64,000 bases of DNA, taken from assembly GCA_034003625.1 (NCBI GenBank), contig JAVEYG010000012.1, forward strand, positions 1 through 64,000, given 5' to 3'. Below, one piece after another: positions 33,445 to 42,100 of the stretch (positions are counted from its first letter, which is position 1; each line of letters opens with the position of its first letter). A program made the position numbers and the translations under genes. The stretch comes from GWE2-42-39 sp034003625. Its GTDB lineage: Bacteria > Bacteroidota > Bacteroidia > Bacteroidales > Prolixibacteraceae. The notes beneath the pieces are model-generated. The model was not told the origin of the DNA, did not search any database, and saw only the letters and a program-made list of their open reading frames with translations.

Positions 33445-34689
33445 ATGATTCAGAAAACCATTCTCTGTTTTTTGTTAATAGTCCCTTTCTTTTCTTTTTC
33501 TCAGGACAAAATTGATCTTCTAATCCTGAATAAAAATTATTCAGAAGCGCTAAAACTCATTGACAGTCAACTTTCGCAACAACCAGATGCAGATTTGTTT
33601 TTCAGGAAAAGCATGGTTCTAAAAAAACAGATGTTGTATCCCGAAGCATTACGGGAACTGGATACCGTACTGAAACTTGATTCCCTGAATGCCGATTATT
33701 ACGCCGAACGGGCTGATCTTTATGAATCGCTGGGTGATTATGATTCGGCGGTGAAAGACTATTTCATGGCCACTTCGCTTCAACCCGGGAACCTGCTGAT
33801 GAAGTACAATCTCGGACAAACCTATCTTCGCATGAGCGAACCCCAGAAGGCAGTAAAAGTTTTTGAACAAGTTTATGAACTTGATTCCCTGAATGTGATG
33901 TATAATAAATACTTTGCCTTGGCTGTGTACAAAGCACTAAAACACAGGAAAGCTATTGATTTATATGAAAAATACCTGATCCGGAACCCCGGTGATTTGA
34001 GCGCCTATCTGAACCTGGCCAATGCTTACGGAGAGTTGAAAAATGAAGCCGGGGTATTTCAAACGTTGTTTCGTGCCAAAGAGAAATTTCCCGGGAACCG
34101 GATTGTCGGGTTGAAATTGGCGAACTATTCTTTCCTTGAGGCCCGAAAATACGATGATGCACGCCGGTTTTACAAGGAATACATGGAAAAGTACGATACA
34201 ACCACGTATGTTTTAATGAATTACGGCATTTGTTTGTATCATACCAAAAACGAACAGGAAGCGATCAATGTACTCGAACAATGTTATGCGGAAGCGCCCA
34301 ACGATCCGTGCATCAATTTTTATCTTGGGGTGAGCCATAAAAAACTGGCCAACTACGATCTGGCTGCCAAATATCTCGATTTTGCAATTTATATCTCCCA
34401 TCCTGAATCTCTTCCTGAAATGTACCACCATCTGGGACAGGTTTACGGGAACATGCGCGAGTTCGATAAATCGATCGAAGCGCTGAAAAGAGCCTATGAG
34501 TTAGACAACCGTAAGGTGGAAGTGTTGTTCGAAATAGCCACTACTTACGAAGAATTCAATTTCAATTCGACTATGGCATTAAATTATTACCGTACCTACC
34601 TGTTAGAAGCAGGGGAAAGTGCACAAAATGCCGATTATGCCCTAACCCGCATGAATAAAATAAAGGAAGATTTGTTTTTTGAGAAATAG
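33445..34689 (+). CDS. Secreted tetratricopeptide-repeat protein
   Basis: 414 residues with a signal peptide (IQKTILCFLLIVPFFSFS). At least eight TPR units from about residue 28 to 400, e.g. YPEALRELDTVLKLDSLNAD, YDSAVKDYFMATSLQPGN and YDLAAKYLDFAIYISHP. TPR arrays bind proteins; this one probably works in the periplasm. It may share a transcript with blaI and the peptidase, but 200 bp with a repeat lie between. A perfect terminator follows. No specific partner can be named. Confidence 0.85.
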   Translation: MIQKTILCFLLIVPFFSFSQDKIDLLILNKNYSEALKLIDSQLSQQPDADLFFRKSMVLKKQMLYPEALRELDTVLKLDSLNADYYAERADLYESLGDYDSAVKDYFMATSLQPGNLLMKYNLGQTYLRMSEPQKAVKVFEQVYELDSLNVMYNKYFALAVYKALKHRKAIDLYEKYLIRNPGDLSAYLNLANAYGELKNEAGVFQTLFRAKEKFPGNRIVGLKLANYSFLEARKYDDARRFYKEYMEKYDTTTYVLMNYGICLYHTKNEQEAINVLEQCYAEAPNDPCINFYLGVSHKKLANYDLAAKYLDFAIYISHPESLPEMYHHLGQVYGNMREFDKSIEALKRAYELDNRKVEVLFEIATTYEEFNFNSTMALNYYRTYLLEAGESAQNADYALTRMNKIKEDLFFEK

Positions 34690-34714
34690 CCGGAAACAAT
34701 CCAACTGTACGACA

Positions 34715-34747
34715 ACTGATCCGATGGCCAGAAACCATCGGATCAGT
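34715..34747 (+). terminator. Terminator after the TPR gene
   Basis: ACTGATCCGATGG (34715-34727) pairs perfectly over 13 bp with CCATCGGATCAGT (34735-34747), 7-base loop, followed by a T-rich stretch. Confidence 0.75.
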
Positions 34748-34805
34748 CTTATTCTGTTTTTGTGAAATTTGTTTATTATTGGCTGATGGCTAAACCAGAT
34801 TACGA

Positions 34806-35212
34806 ATGAAAAGTATCTTTCCTTCTTTAATAGTGGTGGTAATTCTTTTTTGCGACAGTAGTTTTGCCCAGTCGCTTAATAATACGAAAGTAGACGGATA
34901 CCGCGGGATATGGTAAAAATATCCGTTAAAAAAATGACTTATCCGCAATCATGGTAAATGGAAGACGGAATGTTGCATTTATTCACTAAATATACCAGTT
35001 AACCTGCAGCAGTCCGCGTAATCACGGCTATGTGCGCCGTCCGCAAAATGCACACGATCCGTTCTGTTTCTATTGGGCCGACGGAAACCCGCATGAATTC
35101 AGTATTTCAAAATTGTATTTTGGCGATTCGAAAGGAAATATCTGGAGATGCCATATAGCTTTACCGGTAAATCGGTGAAGCCTGTAAAAGTAAAATCTGC
35201 GAAATTGTTCTG
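34806..35212 (+). pseudogene. Degraded BNR_4-repeat (sialidase-like) protein gene
   Basis: It starts with a proper signal peptide (MKSIFPSLIVVVILFCDSSF) and the BNR_4 opening KVDGYRGIW, then hits a stop. Later frames keep family fragments: YPQSW and MEDGMLHLFTKYTS around 34935-35000, RPQNAHDPFCFYWADGN and HEFSISKLYFGDSKGNIW at about 35039-35145, and a tail PYSFTGKSVKPVKVK to a stop at 35210-35212. Most of the roughly 440-residue protein is missing and three or more stops or frameshifts interrupt it. These proteins bind or hydrolyse glycans, often in rhamnogalacturonan or ulvan loci. Confidence 0.75.
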
Positions 35213-35489
35213 ATCGTCAGGCCCTTATCTTCTTCGGGACAAGGTGATGCGAGTCCATATCTTAGAACTTTTCAGACTCAATCATCCTGAGGTCAGTCTG
35301 TTAAATCGTATGCTATTTTTCTGTCAGGAATACAATGCAGACAGAAAAAGAACGATCGTTGTTGGTCTGTTATCCGATTAAGTAAGCAACTCTGTTTCCA
35401 CTATTTTTCAAAAAAAATTGAATTAATTTTAGACCGCGTGCAACCCTGCATGTTTTTTCTTGTCAGTATAAACGAAAACAAAAGCGAAT
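35213..35489. other. Intergenic region before the sigma-factor operon
   Basis: 277 bp without coding signal. GATTTTAGACC-like AT-rich DNA around 35400-35460 probably holds the promoter of the sigma gene; no clean TAnnTTTG was found, which would fit an alternative sigma promoter. Confidence 0.35.
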
Positions 35490-36041
35490 TTGGGAACGAC
35501 GGCATTCATACACGAAGACCTGATAGAGGCCAGTAAACGGGGCGATGACAAGGCGCGCAGTCAGCTCTACCAGCTATACTCGAGAGCCATGTTTAACGTG
35601 TGTTACCGCATGTTGAACAATCGGGAGGATGCCGAAGACATGTTGCAGGAAGTGTTTGTGCAGGTTTTCCGCAGACTGGAATCGTTTCGCTACGAATCGG
35701 GTTTCGGGAGCTGGCTGAAAACCATTACCATCAACAGCTGCATTAACTTCCTGAACAAGCGGAAAGCAGAATTGGTGTATTGTGATGAGATCGACCGGCA
35801 CGACCGGGTACAGGAGGACGAAGAAACCGTAGAACTAACAACGGAAAATATCCTCAAAGCCATGGAAGACCTGCCTGAAGGCGGTCGGCTGGTTTTCTCT
35901 CTCTATCTGCTGGAAGGGTACGACCACAGTGAAATTTCACAAATACTGAACATCACCGAGTCGACCTCGAAAACGCAGTATATGCGGGCAAAACGAAGGG
36001 TATATGAAAATTTGAAGAAACAAAAAATCTGGGTATCATGA
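35490..36041 (+). CDS. ECF RNA polymerase sigma factor
   Basis: 183 residues. Region 2: LYQLYSRAMFNVCYRMLNNR, EDAEDMLQEVFVQVFRRLES and SFRYESGFGSWLKTITINSC; region 4: LPEGGRLVFSLYLLEGYDHS and EISQILNITESTSKTQYMRA. The start is a TTG at 35490 in this reading; no ATG precedes the conserved region, so TTG is likely. It leads an operon with an anti-sigma-like protein (4-bp overlap) and envelope proteins, so it probably directs an envelope-related regulon. Confidence 0.92.
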   Translation: MGTTAFIHEDLIEASKRGDDKARSQLYQLYSRAMFNVCYRMLNNREDAEDMLQEVFVQVFRRLESFRYESGFGSWLKTITINSCINFLNKRKAELVYCDEIDRHDRVQEDEETVELTTENILKAMEDLPEGGRLVFSLYLLEGYDHSEISQILNITESTSKTQYMRAKRRVYENLKKQKIWVS

Positions 36042-36553
36042 AGGAAGATCGTTTGGAATCGTTTGTGCGGAACAACCGGGACGAGTTCGATCACTTGTCG
36101 CCATCTCCCGAAGTTTGGAACAACATCAGCAAACAGTTGGGAGGACGAAGTAAAACCGTGTGGTTTAAATCGGCAGGGTTCAGGGCTGCAGCTATTGTGG
36201 TAGTGGTGCTGATCAGTTCGGCGCTGGTTCTCAAAACAGCCGGCTTCCTGACCGGACCAGACCGCTCGGCAACAGTTGTTGATCCCGAAATCAGGGAACT
36301 GATCGAAGCCGAGGCGTTTTATGCCCAGCAGGTTTTCGGTAAATTGGAAGAAATCAAAAAATGTTATGAAATGGTACCTGAATTAAAAATGGAAGTGGAG
36401 GGCGACCTTCTGGAACTTGAAACCATGTATAACGAATTAAGGAAAGACCTGAAAGAAAATATGGCCAATAAAAATGTGATTGAAGCCATGATTGAAAATA
36501 ACCGCTACCGGCTGAGGGTAGTTGACGATGTACTGGCACAAATAAACTGTTAA
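36038..36553 (+). CDS. Anti-sigma-factor-like single-pass membrane protein
   Basis: 171 residues. A cytoplasmic N-terminus (1-45) with SPEVWNNISKQLGG, which resembles anti-sigma binding regions, one transmembrane helix (about 50-70, AAAIVVVVLISSALVLKTAG) and an outer part rich in Glu/Lys coiled coil (about 85-165). No zinc-binding HxxxCxxC motif. It overlaps the sigma gene by 4 bp, so translation is coupled, the usual sign of a sigma/anti-sigma pair. The function is inferred from place and shape. Confidence 0.72.
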   Translation: MKEDRLESFVRNNRDEFDHLSPSPEVWNNISKQLGGRSKTVWFKSAGFRAAAIVVVVLISSALVLKTAGFLTGPDRSATVVDPEIRELIEAEAFYAQQVFGKLEEIKKCYEMVPELKMEVEGDLLELETMYNELRKDLKENMANKNVIEAMIENNRYRLRVVDDVLAQINC

Positions 36554-36563
36554 AAGAGGGGAA

Positions 36564-37676
36564 ATGATGAGAATGATGAGAATGAAGAGAAATATTAGCG
36601 GCTTGGTCACGGGCTTTTTGCTGCTGGCCCCGGTTTTTGTAACCGCCCAGTTCAGCGAAACGCGTGAATTTGAAAAGCGTTTTAAAATCCAGGCCGGTAC
36701 GCGCATTGAAATAACCAATAAATACGGTTACGTTGAATTGAATACCTGGCCGAAGGACTCGGTATACATCAAAGTGGAGATCAAGGTGGAAGAGAAGAAA
36801 CTCGACAAGTTGGAAAAAACCCTCGACGGAATTGACTTCGATTTTACCAACAGTCCACATTATCTGATTATCCGGACCTTAGTGGAAGAAACACGGAACC
36901 AGTTGGAAAATGAATTGATCAAGTTCAAGGAATCGCTGCTCCAAACAACCGGAAATGTGTCTATCGATTACAAAGTATGGCTGCCCGACGATCATGAATT
37001 GCGTGTTGAAAACAAATTTGGCGATATACTGATGGGCGATTATAACGGGACAACCGATATCTCCCTGAGCAACGGAAAGCTCCGGGCAAAAACATTCAGG
37101 AACAGGTTAACGATGAACCTGAATTTTGCAGATGCTACCCTGGGAAATGTTACCAATGGCCGGATCAACAGCAATTATAGCGACATTTACATCAAAGAGT
37201 CGGGGCAGTTGCGTTTCGATAGCAAATCGTCGACAATTGAGATATTGCAGACTGAACGGTTAGATGCCTCCTCGCGAAGGGATAAATTTCGGGTGCGGCT
37301 GATTGGCCAGATCGAAGCCGACGGAAATTTCAGCAGCTTCAGGCTGGGAAATCTCACCAAAACCGCTAAACTGCGGACCAGCTACGGTGATGTGGAGATG
37401 GAAAACGTGAACCCAAAGTTTGAAAATATCTATATTGAAGCGCGGTCGACCGACCTGAACCTGTATTTCGACGCTGAATCGCGATTCAATTTTGAGGTTA
37501 CAGAATCGAAAAGCAGCCTCGATTTTGGGCGTGAAGCCAAAATACTGGATACCGTCGAACTCGATCCCAAAGAAAAAAAGAACAGGCATAAATGTTCGTT
37601 TGGAGAAAAGCCTGTTGGCATTGACAAACTCATCATTAATTCGGTAGCAGGAGAAATAAATGTACTTTCATATTAA
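36564..37676 (+). CDS. Secreted DUF4097-like beta-strand repeat protein
   Basis: 370 residues with a signal peptide (MKRNISGLVTGFLLLAPVFV). Repeating short strands such as IEITNKYGYVELNTWPKDSV, LRVENKFGDILMGDYNGTTD and AKLRTSYGDVEMENVNP give the parallel beta-helix look of DUF4097/adhesin-like proteins. The start could also be the ATG at 36573 or 36582. Family function is unknown; it often lies in sigma/anti-sigma operons of Bacteroidota, as here, 10 bp after the anti-sigma-like gene. Confidence 0.8.
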   Translation: MMRMMRMKRNISGLVTGFLLLAPVFVTAQFSETREFEKRFKIQAGTRIEITNKYGYVELNTWPKDSVYIKVEIKVEEKKLDKLEKTLDGIDFDFTNSPHYLIIRTLVEETRNQLENELIKFKESLLQTTGNVSIDYKVWLPDDHELRVENKFGDILMGDYNGTTDISLSNGKLRAKTFRNRLTMNLNFADATLGNVTNGRINSNYSDIYIKESGQLRFDSKSSTIEILQTERLDASSRRDKFRVRLIGQIEADGNFSSFRLGNLTKTAKLRTSYGDVEMENVNPKFENIYIEARSTDLNLYFDAESRFNFEVTESKSSLDFGREAKILDTVELDPKEKKNRHKCSFGEKPVGIDKLIINSVAGEINVLSY

Positions 37677-37813
37677 TACCGGGCATCAAAATTTTTTCAG
37701 AAAAAAATAAAAAGTTTGCAACCCTTGCAAAAAATAGCTGTCGTTATAATCAGAAAACAACAAGAAACAGAATTTGATTCACAGAAAAACGAAAATAAAA
37801 TTTAAACAAAGTC

Positions 37814-38662
37814 ATGAAACAATTTTTTTTACACAGAAAAAGCCGGCCCTTAACAAAGCAAACCCCGAAACAGGAAAAAGAGCAGCGCTTCTTAGACAGC
37901 CAGGGATTTATTTCAGAAGTTAAGCATCTCGAAGACTGGATCAGGTCAGGTAAATTTGCAGTTGTCGCTTTTTCGCTGGCTGTATTATTCTCGGCAACCG
38001 GATGCCTTGAAGAGTATTTTGTAAACGGTAACCATTCTCCTGCAACTGAAGAGCGTTACGCCCGGAATTTTAATGAAATTACCTCGGGCGGCGAATTTAT
38101 TGTGGATGTGGTGCAGGGCGATGAATATTCGGTACGGGTAACTGCCGAGTCGAATTTGCTGGCTTATATCGAAACCGATGTGGTGAACCATACCTTAAGA
38201 ATCCGCACCCGCGACATTTACAATCTTCACAACCACCAACCAATGACTGTAGAAGTAGTTTGCCCTGGTCTGGATGGATTACGAATGAGCGGTTCGGGAA
38301 GTATTACGGCAGGTTATTTTGCAACTGGTAACTTTGATGTGGCAGTTTCCGGTTCCGGGAAAATTACGGTTGATGTGGACGCAGATCGCATAGAAGGAAA
38401 TATATCCGGTTCGGGGGATATTATTTTGACGGGAACAGCTTCTGAAACCGACTTCAATATCAGCGGTTCCGGGAAAATTCATTCATACGATCTGGTACAG
38501 GAATATTGTCGTGCAGGCATTTCCGGATCGGGAAGTATGTATGTGAATGTGAGCAGGACACTGGATGTCACCATTTCAGGAAGCGGAAAAGTTTTTTATA
38601 TAAATAATCCGTCGGTACACACAAAAATCAGTGGATCGGGAGCAGTGGTTAACCGGAATTAA
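37814..38662 (+). CDS. GIN-domain (DUF2807) protein with unusual N-terminus
   Basis: 282 residues. The GIN domain (about 85-280) is marked by repeated Ser-Gly-Ser-Gly turns: LRMSGSGSITAG, VAVSGSGKITVDV, NISGSGDIILTG and FNISGSGKIHSY. Odd feature: about 45 charged residues (MKQFFLHRKSRPLTKQTPK and on) precede the hydrophobic stretch FAVVAFSLAVLFSATGC with a lipobox-like ATGC. That is long for a lipoprotein signal, so either the N-terminus is a true extension or translation starts later at a codon I cannot pick. Same strand as the preceding beta-strand protein, 137 bp away. Confidence 0.82.
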   Translation: MKQFFLHRKSRPLTKQTPKQEKEQRFLDSQGFISEVKHLEDWIRSGKFAVVAFSLAVLFSATGCLEEYFVNGNHSPATEERYARNFNEITSGGEFIVDVVQGDEYSVRVTAESNLLAYIETDVVNHTLRIRTRDIYNLHNHQPMTVEVVCPGLDGLRMSGSGSITAGYFATGNFDVAVSGSGKITVDVDADRIEGNISGSGDIILTGTASETDFNISGSGKIHSYDLVQEYCRAGISGSGSMYVNVSRTLDVTISGSGKVFYINNPSVHTKISGSGAVVNRN

Positions 38663-38684
38663 CCTGTAATAAACGTACGAGACG

Positions 38685-39179
38685 ATGAAAAGAATAATTT
38701 TATTGGTTTCCATACTTTTATTGGTTTTTGGAGCAACAGCCCAGGAAAACCAGCGTGCAGTCGGTATCAGGGGGGGCTTGTCGTCGGGTTTTGAATATCG
38801 TGTCTTTACCAGTGATTACCACTCATACAAGGCGCTTTTGTCGACCCGTGACCAGGGTGTGCAGTTGGTTGGGATAAAGGAATTTCACGAACCCGGATTA
38901 CTTGATATGGATGACCAGTTCTGTTTTGTTTACGGTTTTGGACTTCATCTTGGGTTTGAACGGTGGAATGCTTCGGAATACCGGAACGGATATTATTACA
39001 GGGAAACACGTACAGCTCCTGTGGCCGGCCTTGATGGCCTGGCCGGAGTTGAGTATACCTTCATGGAAGTGCCTCTTACGCTCGGATTCGAAGCCAAGCC
39101 GTTTTTCGATGTATTCGGACGTAAAGTATTCCGTATCCAACCATTCGATTTTGCATTTACCCTGAAGTACAATTTTTAA
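38685..39179 (+). CDS. Small outer-membrane-barrel-like protein
   Basis: 164 residues with a signal peptide (KRIILLVSILLLVFGATAQ). The mature part alternates polar and aromatic residues in strands such as GIRGGLSSGFEYRVF and FVYGFGLHLGFERW and ends with the C-terminal aromatic FTLKYNF, typical of small 8-strand outer-membrane barrels. Family unknown. It lies 22 bp after the GIN gene and 19 bp before another barrel-like gene. Confidence 0.72.
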   Translation: MKRIILLVSILLLVFGATAQENQRAVGIRGGLSSGFEYRVFTSDYHSYKALLSTRDQGVQLVGIKEFHEPGLLDMDDQFCFVYGFGLHLGFERWNASEYRNGYYYRETRTAPVAGLDGLAGVEYTFMEVPLTLGFEAKPFFDVFGRKVFRIQPFDFAFTLKYNF

Positions 39180-39198
39180 AATTCAAACAATTATAGCC

Positions 39199-39828
39199 AT
39201 GAAACAATTTACTTTACTGGTCATTTTTGCGTTGGCCTGCCAGATAGCGCTGGCTGGCAATAAAAAAGACCAGGACGATTACACCATGGGGACCCTTTTC
39301 AACCAAAGCAGAAACAACGGAGGATATGGGGCCCTTTCACTAAATTATTCACAGATTGACCACAAAGACGCATTTATCATGGGCGCCCGTGGCGCCTGGG
39401 TCATTGACCATTCGCTGGCGCTTGGCCTGGGTGGTTACGGGTTTATCAACGGGATTGATACGGATTACATTTTTGAAAATGACCATGAATACGACCTGGC
39501 TGGCGGATATGGCGGCCTCTTTCTGGAACCGATACTCTTTCCCCGTCTTCCCGTACACATTTCGGTGCCGGTCTTGTTTGGTATCGGGGGAATTGCTTTT
39601 GTTGATAATTACAATGATTGGGATGACTGGTATTTTGATGACGATCAGAGCGATGTTTTTCTGGTACTCGAACCGGGAGTTGAACTGGAGTTTAACATGA
39701 GCCGCCACTTCAGGATGGCTGCTTCGCTGAGTTACCGGTTTACCTCCGATATTGAACTGGAGGCCGTCAATTCCGATGTATTGGAAGGGCTTACGGTAGG
39801 TCTGGTTTTTAAATTCGGTAAATTTTAA
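39199..39828 (+). CDS. Outer-membrane-barrel-like protein
   Basis: 209 residues with a signal peptide (KQFTLLVIFALACQIALAG). Strand patterns include GALSLNYSQIDHKDAFIMG, SLALGLGGYGFING and the end GLTVGLVFKFGKF, closing with Phe like many outer-membrane barrels. An acidic aromatic loop WDDWYFDDDQSDVF lies mid-protein and might bind cations. Last gene of the sigma-factor operon and followed by a very strong terminator. I do not recognise a named family. Confidence 0.75.
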   Translation: MKQFTLLVIFALACQIALAGNKKDQDDYTMGTLFNQSRNNGGYGALSLNYSQIDHKDAFIMGARGAWVIDHSLALGLGGYGFINGIDTDYIFENDHEYDLAGGYGGLFLEPILFPRLPVHISVPVLFGIGGIAFVDNYNDWDDWYFDDDQSDVFLVLEPGVELEFNMSRHFRMAASLSYRFTSDIELEAVNSDVLEGLTVGLVFKFGKF

Positions 39829-39851
39829 CCGGATTTTATTCATAATTGAGA

Positions 39852-39894
39852 AAACAGGGCCCGGGAATTTTTCCCGGGCCCTGTTTCTTTTTTT
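39852..39894 (+). terminator. Very strong terminator at the end of the sigma operon
   Basis: AAACAGGGCCCGGGAA (39852-39867) pairs perfectly with TTCCCGGGCCCTGTTT (39871-39886) with a 3-base loop, then a T-rich run. Confidence 0.88.
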
Positions 39895-39967
39895 GCCAGC
39901 CTGTTTTTTATACTTTTTGATCCGGGATATATGACGAAACAAACAAATTCCGGTGTTCAAATTTGAT

Positions 39968-39975
39968 TACTTTTG
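39968..39975 (+). promoter_or_regulatory. Putative -7 element for the DMT transporter gene
   Basis: TACTTTTG, 17 bp before the ATG at 39993. This lies inside the longer open frame that starts at 39963 and supports the downstream start. Confidence 0.45.
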
Positions 39976-39992
39976 CCCATCATTTTTTGAAT

Positions 39993-40886
39993 ATGAAGAA
40001 TAAAGACTGGCTTTACATAGGCTCTGCTTTTCTGGCAATGTTTTTCTGGAGTTTTTCTTTCGTATGGTTTAAGATTGCCTATCAGGCATACCAGCCGATG
40101 ACGGTGATCCTTTTCCGCCTGATCATGGCAACCATCCTGCTTTTTCTCTTTGCAAGATTTACCGGAAAACTTCAGTCGGTAAAAAGGGAAGATTTAAAAA
40201 CGCTGGTTATGCTGGCTTTTTTTGAGCCCTTCCTCTACTTTGTTGGCGAAAGTTACGGATTGATGTATATATCGTCGACCGTGGCGGCAGTCATAGTCGC
40301 CACAATCCCGCTGATCACCCCTTTTGCCGCCTGGTATTTTTTTAAAGAAAAATTGTCGGTTGCCAATATTGCCGGCTTACTTATATCGTTTGCAGGGGTG
40401 TGCATGGTCGTGTTCACCAAATCGCTCAGTTTTGCTGCCTCGCCGTTGGGAATTGCCCTCGAATTTCTGGCCGTTTTGTCTACTATCGGTTTTGCTGTCT
40501 TGCTGAAACGGCTGACTGCCAGTTACAATACCTTCACTATATTGACCTACCAGAACTTGTTCGGGGTGATTATGTTTCTTCCGTTCTGGCTTGTATTGGA
40601 ATCATCGCATTTTGCCGTTGCCGGTTTTCACCCCAAAGCTTTTTATGCGATTGTGAAACTGGCTGTTTTTGCTTCGGCTGTTGCATTTATATTTTTTACC
40701 TATGCTGTGAAAAATATAGGTGTCAACCGCACGAATGTATTTATTAACCTGATCCCGGTTTTTGTGGCAACACTGGCTTTTTTTATCCTGGGCGACCAGC
40801 TCAGCCTGCAAAACATGATCGGAATCGGCGTTACCGTTGCAGGTTTGTTCCTGTCCCAGATTAAAAAAGCGAAAACGCAAAAATGA
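39993..40886 (+). CDS. EamA/DMT-family transporter
   Basis: About 297 residues from the ATG at 39993 (MKNKDWLYIGSAFLAMFFWS). Ten hydrophobic segments in two EamA repeats; SFVWFKIAYQAYQPMTVILF opens the first and TASYNTFTILTYQNLFGV the second. These exporters move amino acids, nucleotides or other metabolites across the inner membrane; the cargo is unknown. The next gene, a cysteine-cluster protein, overlaps by 4 bp. Confidence 0.88.
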   Translation: MKNKDWLYIGSAFLAMFFWSFSFVWFKIAYQAYQPMTVILFRLIMATILLFLFARFTGKLQSVKREDLKTLVMLAFFEPFLYFVGESYGLMYISSTVAAVIVATIPLITPFAAWYFFKEKLSVANIAGLLISFAGVCMVVFTKSLSFAASPLGIALEFLAVLSTIGFAVLLKRLTASYNTFTILTYQNLFGVIMFLPFWLVLESSHFAVAGFHPKAFYAIVKLAVFASAVAFIFFTYAVKNIGVNRTNVFINLIPVFVATLAFFILGDQLSLQNMIGIGVTVAGLFLSQIKKAKTQK

Positions 40887-41386
40887 AGAATGTCCTGTAT
40901 TTCAGTCCTGAAAGGCTCAAAGAACTTACGGTCGGCCGCAAAAAGGAATTTTCGGTGCTATTTAAAAAACTGAAAAAGAAAAAGCCGAAAAACCTGGATG
41001 AGGTGGTGCAAAAGCTGCACGCTGAGGCTTTCGGCCAGTTCGACTGTCTCACCTGCGCTAATTGTTGCAGCACCATCAGCCCGATTGTGACCGATAAAGA
41101 CATCGAACGGTTAGCGAAACACCTGAAAATGAAAGCGGCTGATTTTATTGGGCAGTACTTGTACCGCGACGAGGACAACGATTATGTTTTTAAGGAAACA
41201 CCCTGTCCGTTTTTATTGCCCGACAAGTATTGTGCAGTGTACGAACAGCGCCCCAGGGCCTGCCGCGAATACCCGCATACCGACCGCAAACGCTTTGTGC
41301 AAATACTGAACCTGACCCACAAAAACTGTGGGGTTTGTCCGGTAGTTTACTGTATTACCGAAGAACTGGCGAAAAAAGAATGGTAA
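40883..41386 (+). CDS. YkgJ-family cysteine-cluster protein
   Basis: 167 residues. The Cys motif is clear: FDCLTCANCCSTISP, then ETPCPFLLPDKYC and RACREYPHTD, with a final HKNCGVCPVVYC. The family binds Zn or an iron-sulfur cluster; function unknown. Cytoplasmic. Overlap with the DMT transporter suggests translational coupling. Confidence 0.92.
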   Translation: MKNVLYFSPERLKELTVGRKKEFSVLFKKLKKKKPKNLDEVVQKLHAEAFGQFDCLTCANCCSTISPIVTDKDIERLAKHLKMKAADFIGQYLYRDEDNDYVFKETPCPFLLPDKYCAVYEQRPRACREYPHTDRKRFVQILNLTHKNCGVCPVVYCITEELAKKEW

Positions 41387-41435
41387 CTATTTTTCGTGCA
41401 GATATTGAGACAGGGAAGTTTCAATTTGGCGGCGT

Positions 41436-42086
41436 TTATATGTCGATTATGTTATTTTTGATCGCGAATTTCACCATATCGACAGTGCTTTTCATATTCA
41501 GTTTTTGCATGATGTGGTTTTTATGCGATTCAACTGTGCGCACGCTGATGAAAAGCTGATCGGCAATTTCCTGGTTCGAATAGCCTTCGCCCCATAGCCG
41601 GAGTATTTCAATCTGCCGGGCGCTCAGCTGCGCCGGCCCGGTTTCCTGGCCGGAAACACTGTTGAAAGCCGAAACATATTGGTTGACGACAATATTGGAA
41701 ATAGGTTTATTGTAATAATCATATCCGTTGCGAAGAGTGAAAACGGCTTCTTTCAGATCATTTATATCCGAATCTTTTCCAAGGAAACCTTTGGCTCCGG
41801 CCTTTATCGTTTTCAAAATGATTTCTTCGTTTTGAATTGCGGAAAGAATCAGTATTTTAAGTTTTGGATTGTCTATATTTAATTGAACAATAAAATTAAG
41901 GTTCCGTACCGAAATATCGTGCATATTCAGGATCAGTACATGAACGTTTACCTTTTTTAGTTTATCGGTTAACACATTCCGGTGGTCGCAGGCAAGAACA
42001 AGATTAAAATCGGGCACATCGGAAACCAAGCGTGCGAATCCTTCCAAAATTAGTTTGTGTTCATCAAATAATGCAATATTGATCAT
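41436..42086 (-). CDS. NarL/LuxR-type response regulator with Asn in place of the phospho-acceptor Asp
   Basis: 216 residues. The receiver domain covers about 1-120: acidic pair Asp8-Glu9 (IALFDEHKL), Ser82 in ILILSAI, Lys104 in GFLGKDSD. The acceptor position is Asn54 in VHVLILNMHD instead of Asp. The LuxR helix-turn-helix covers about 150-210 (LSARQIEILRLWGEGYSNQE, then SVRTVESHKNHIMQKLN). Such a receiver may act without phosphate or be controlled otherwise. It lies 14 bp after the giant gene on the same strand, so it is its probable output partner. Confidence 0.9.
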   Translation of the reverse strand: MINIALFDEHKLILEGFARLVSDVPDFNLVLACDHRNVLTDKLKKVNVHVLILNMHDISVRNLNFIVQLNIDNPKLKILILSAIQNEEIILKTIKAGAKGFLGKDSDINDLKEAVFTLRNGYDYYNKPISNIVVNQYVSAFNSVSGQETGPAQLSARQIEILRLWGEGYSNQEIADQLFISVRTVESHKNHIMQKLNMKSTVDMVKFAIKNNIIDI

Positions 42087-42100
42087 ACTACTCCTGTCGT

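Noticed and set aside
38279..38662. Tandem DNA repeat in the GIN gene
   Set aside because: The repeated Ser-Gly-Ser-Gly is a protein-level feature of the beta-helix fold; the codons differ between units.
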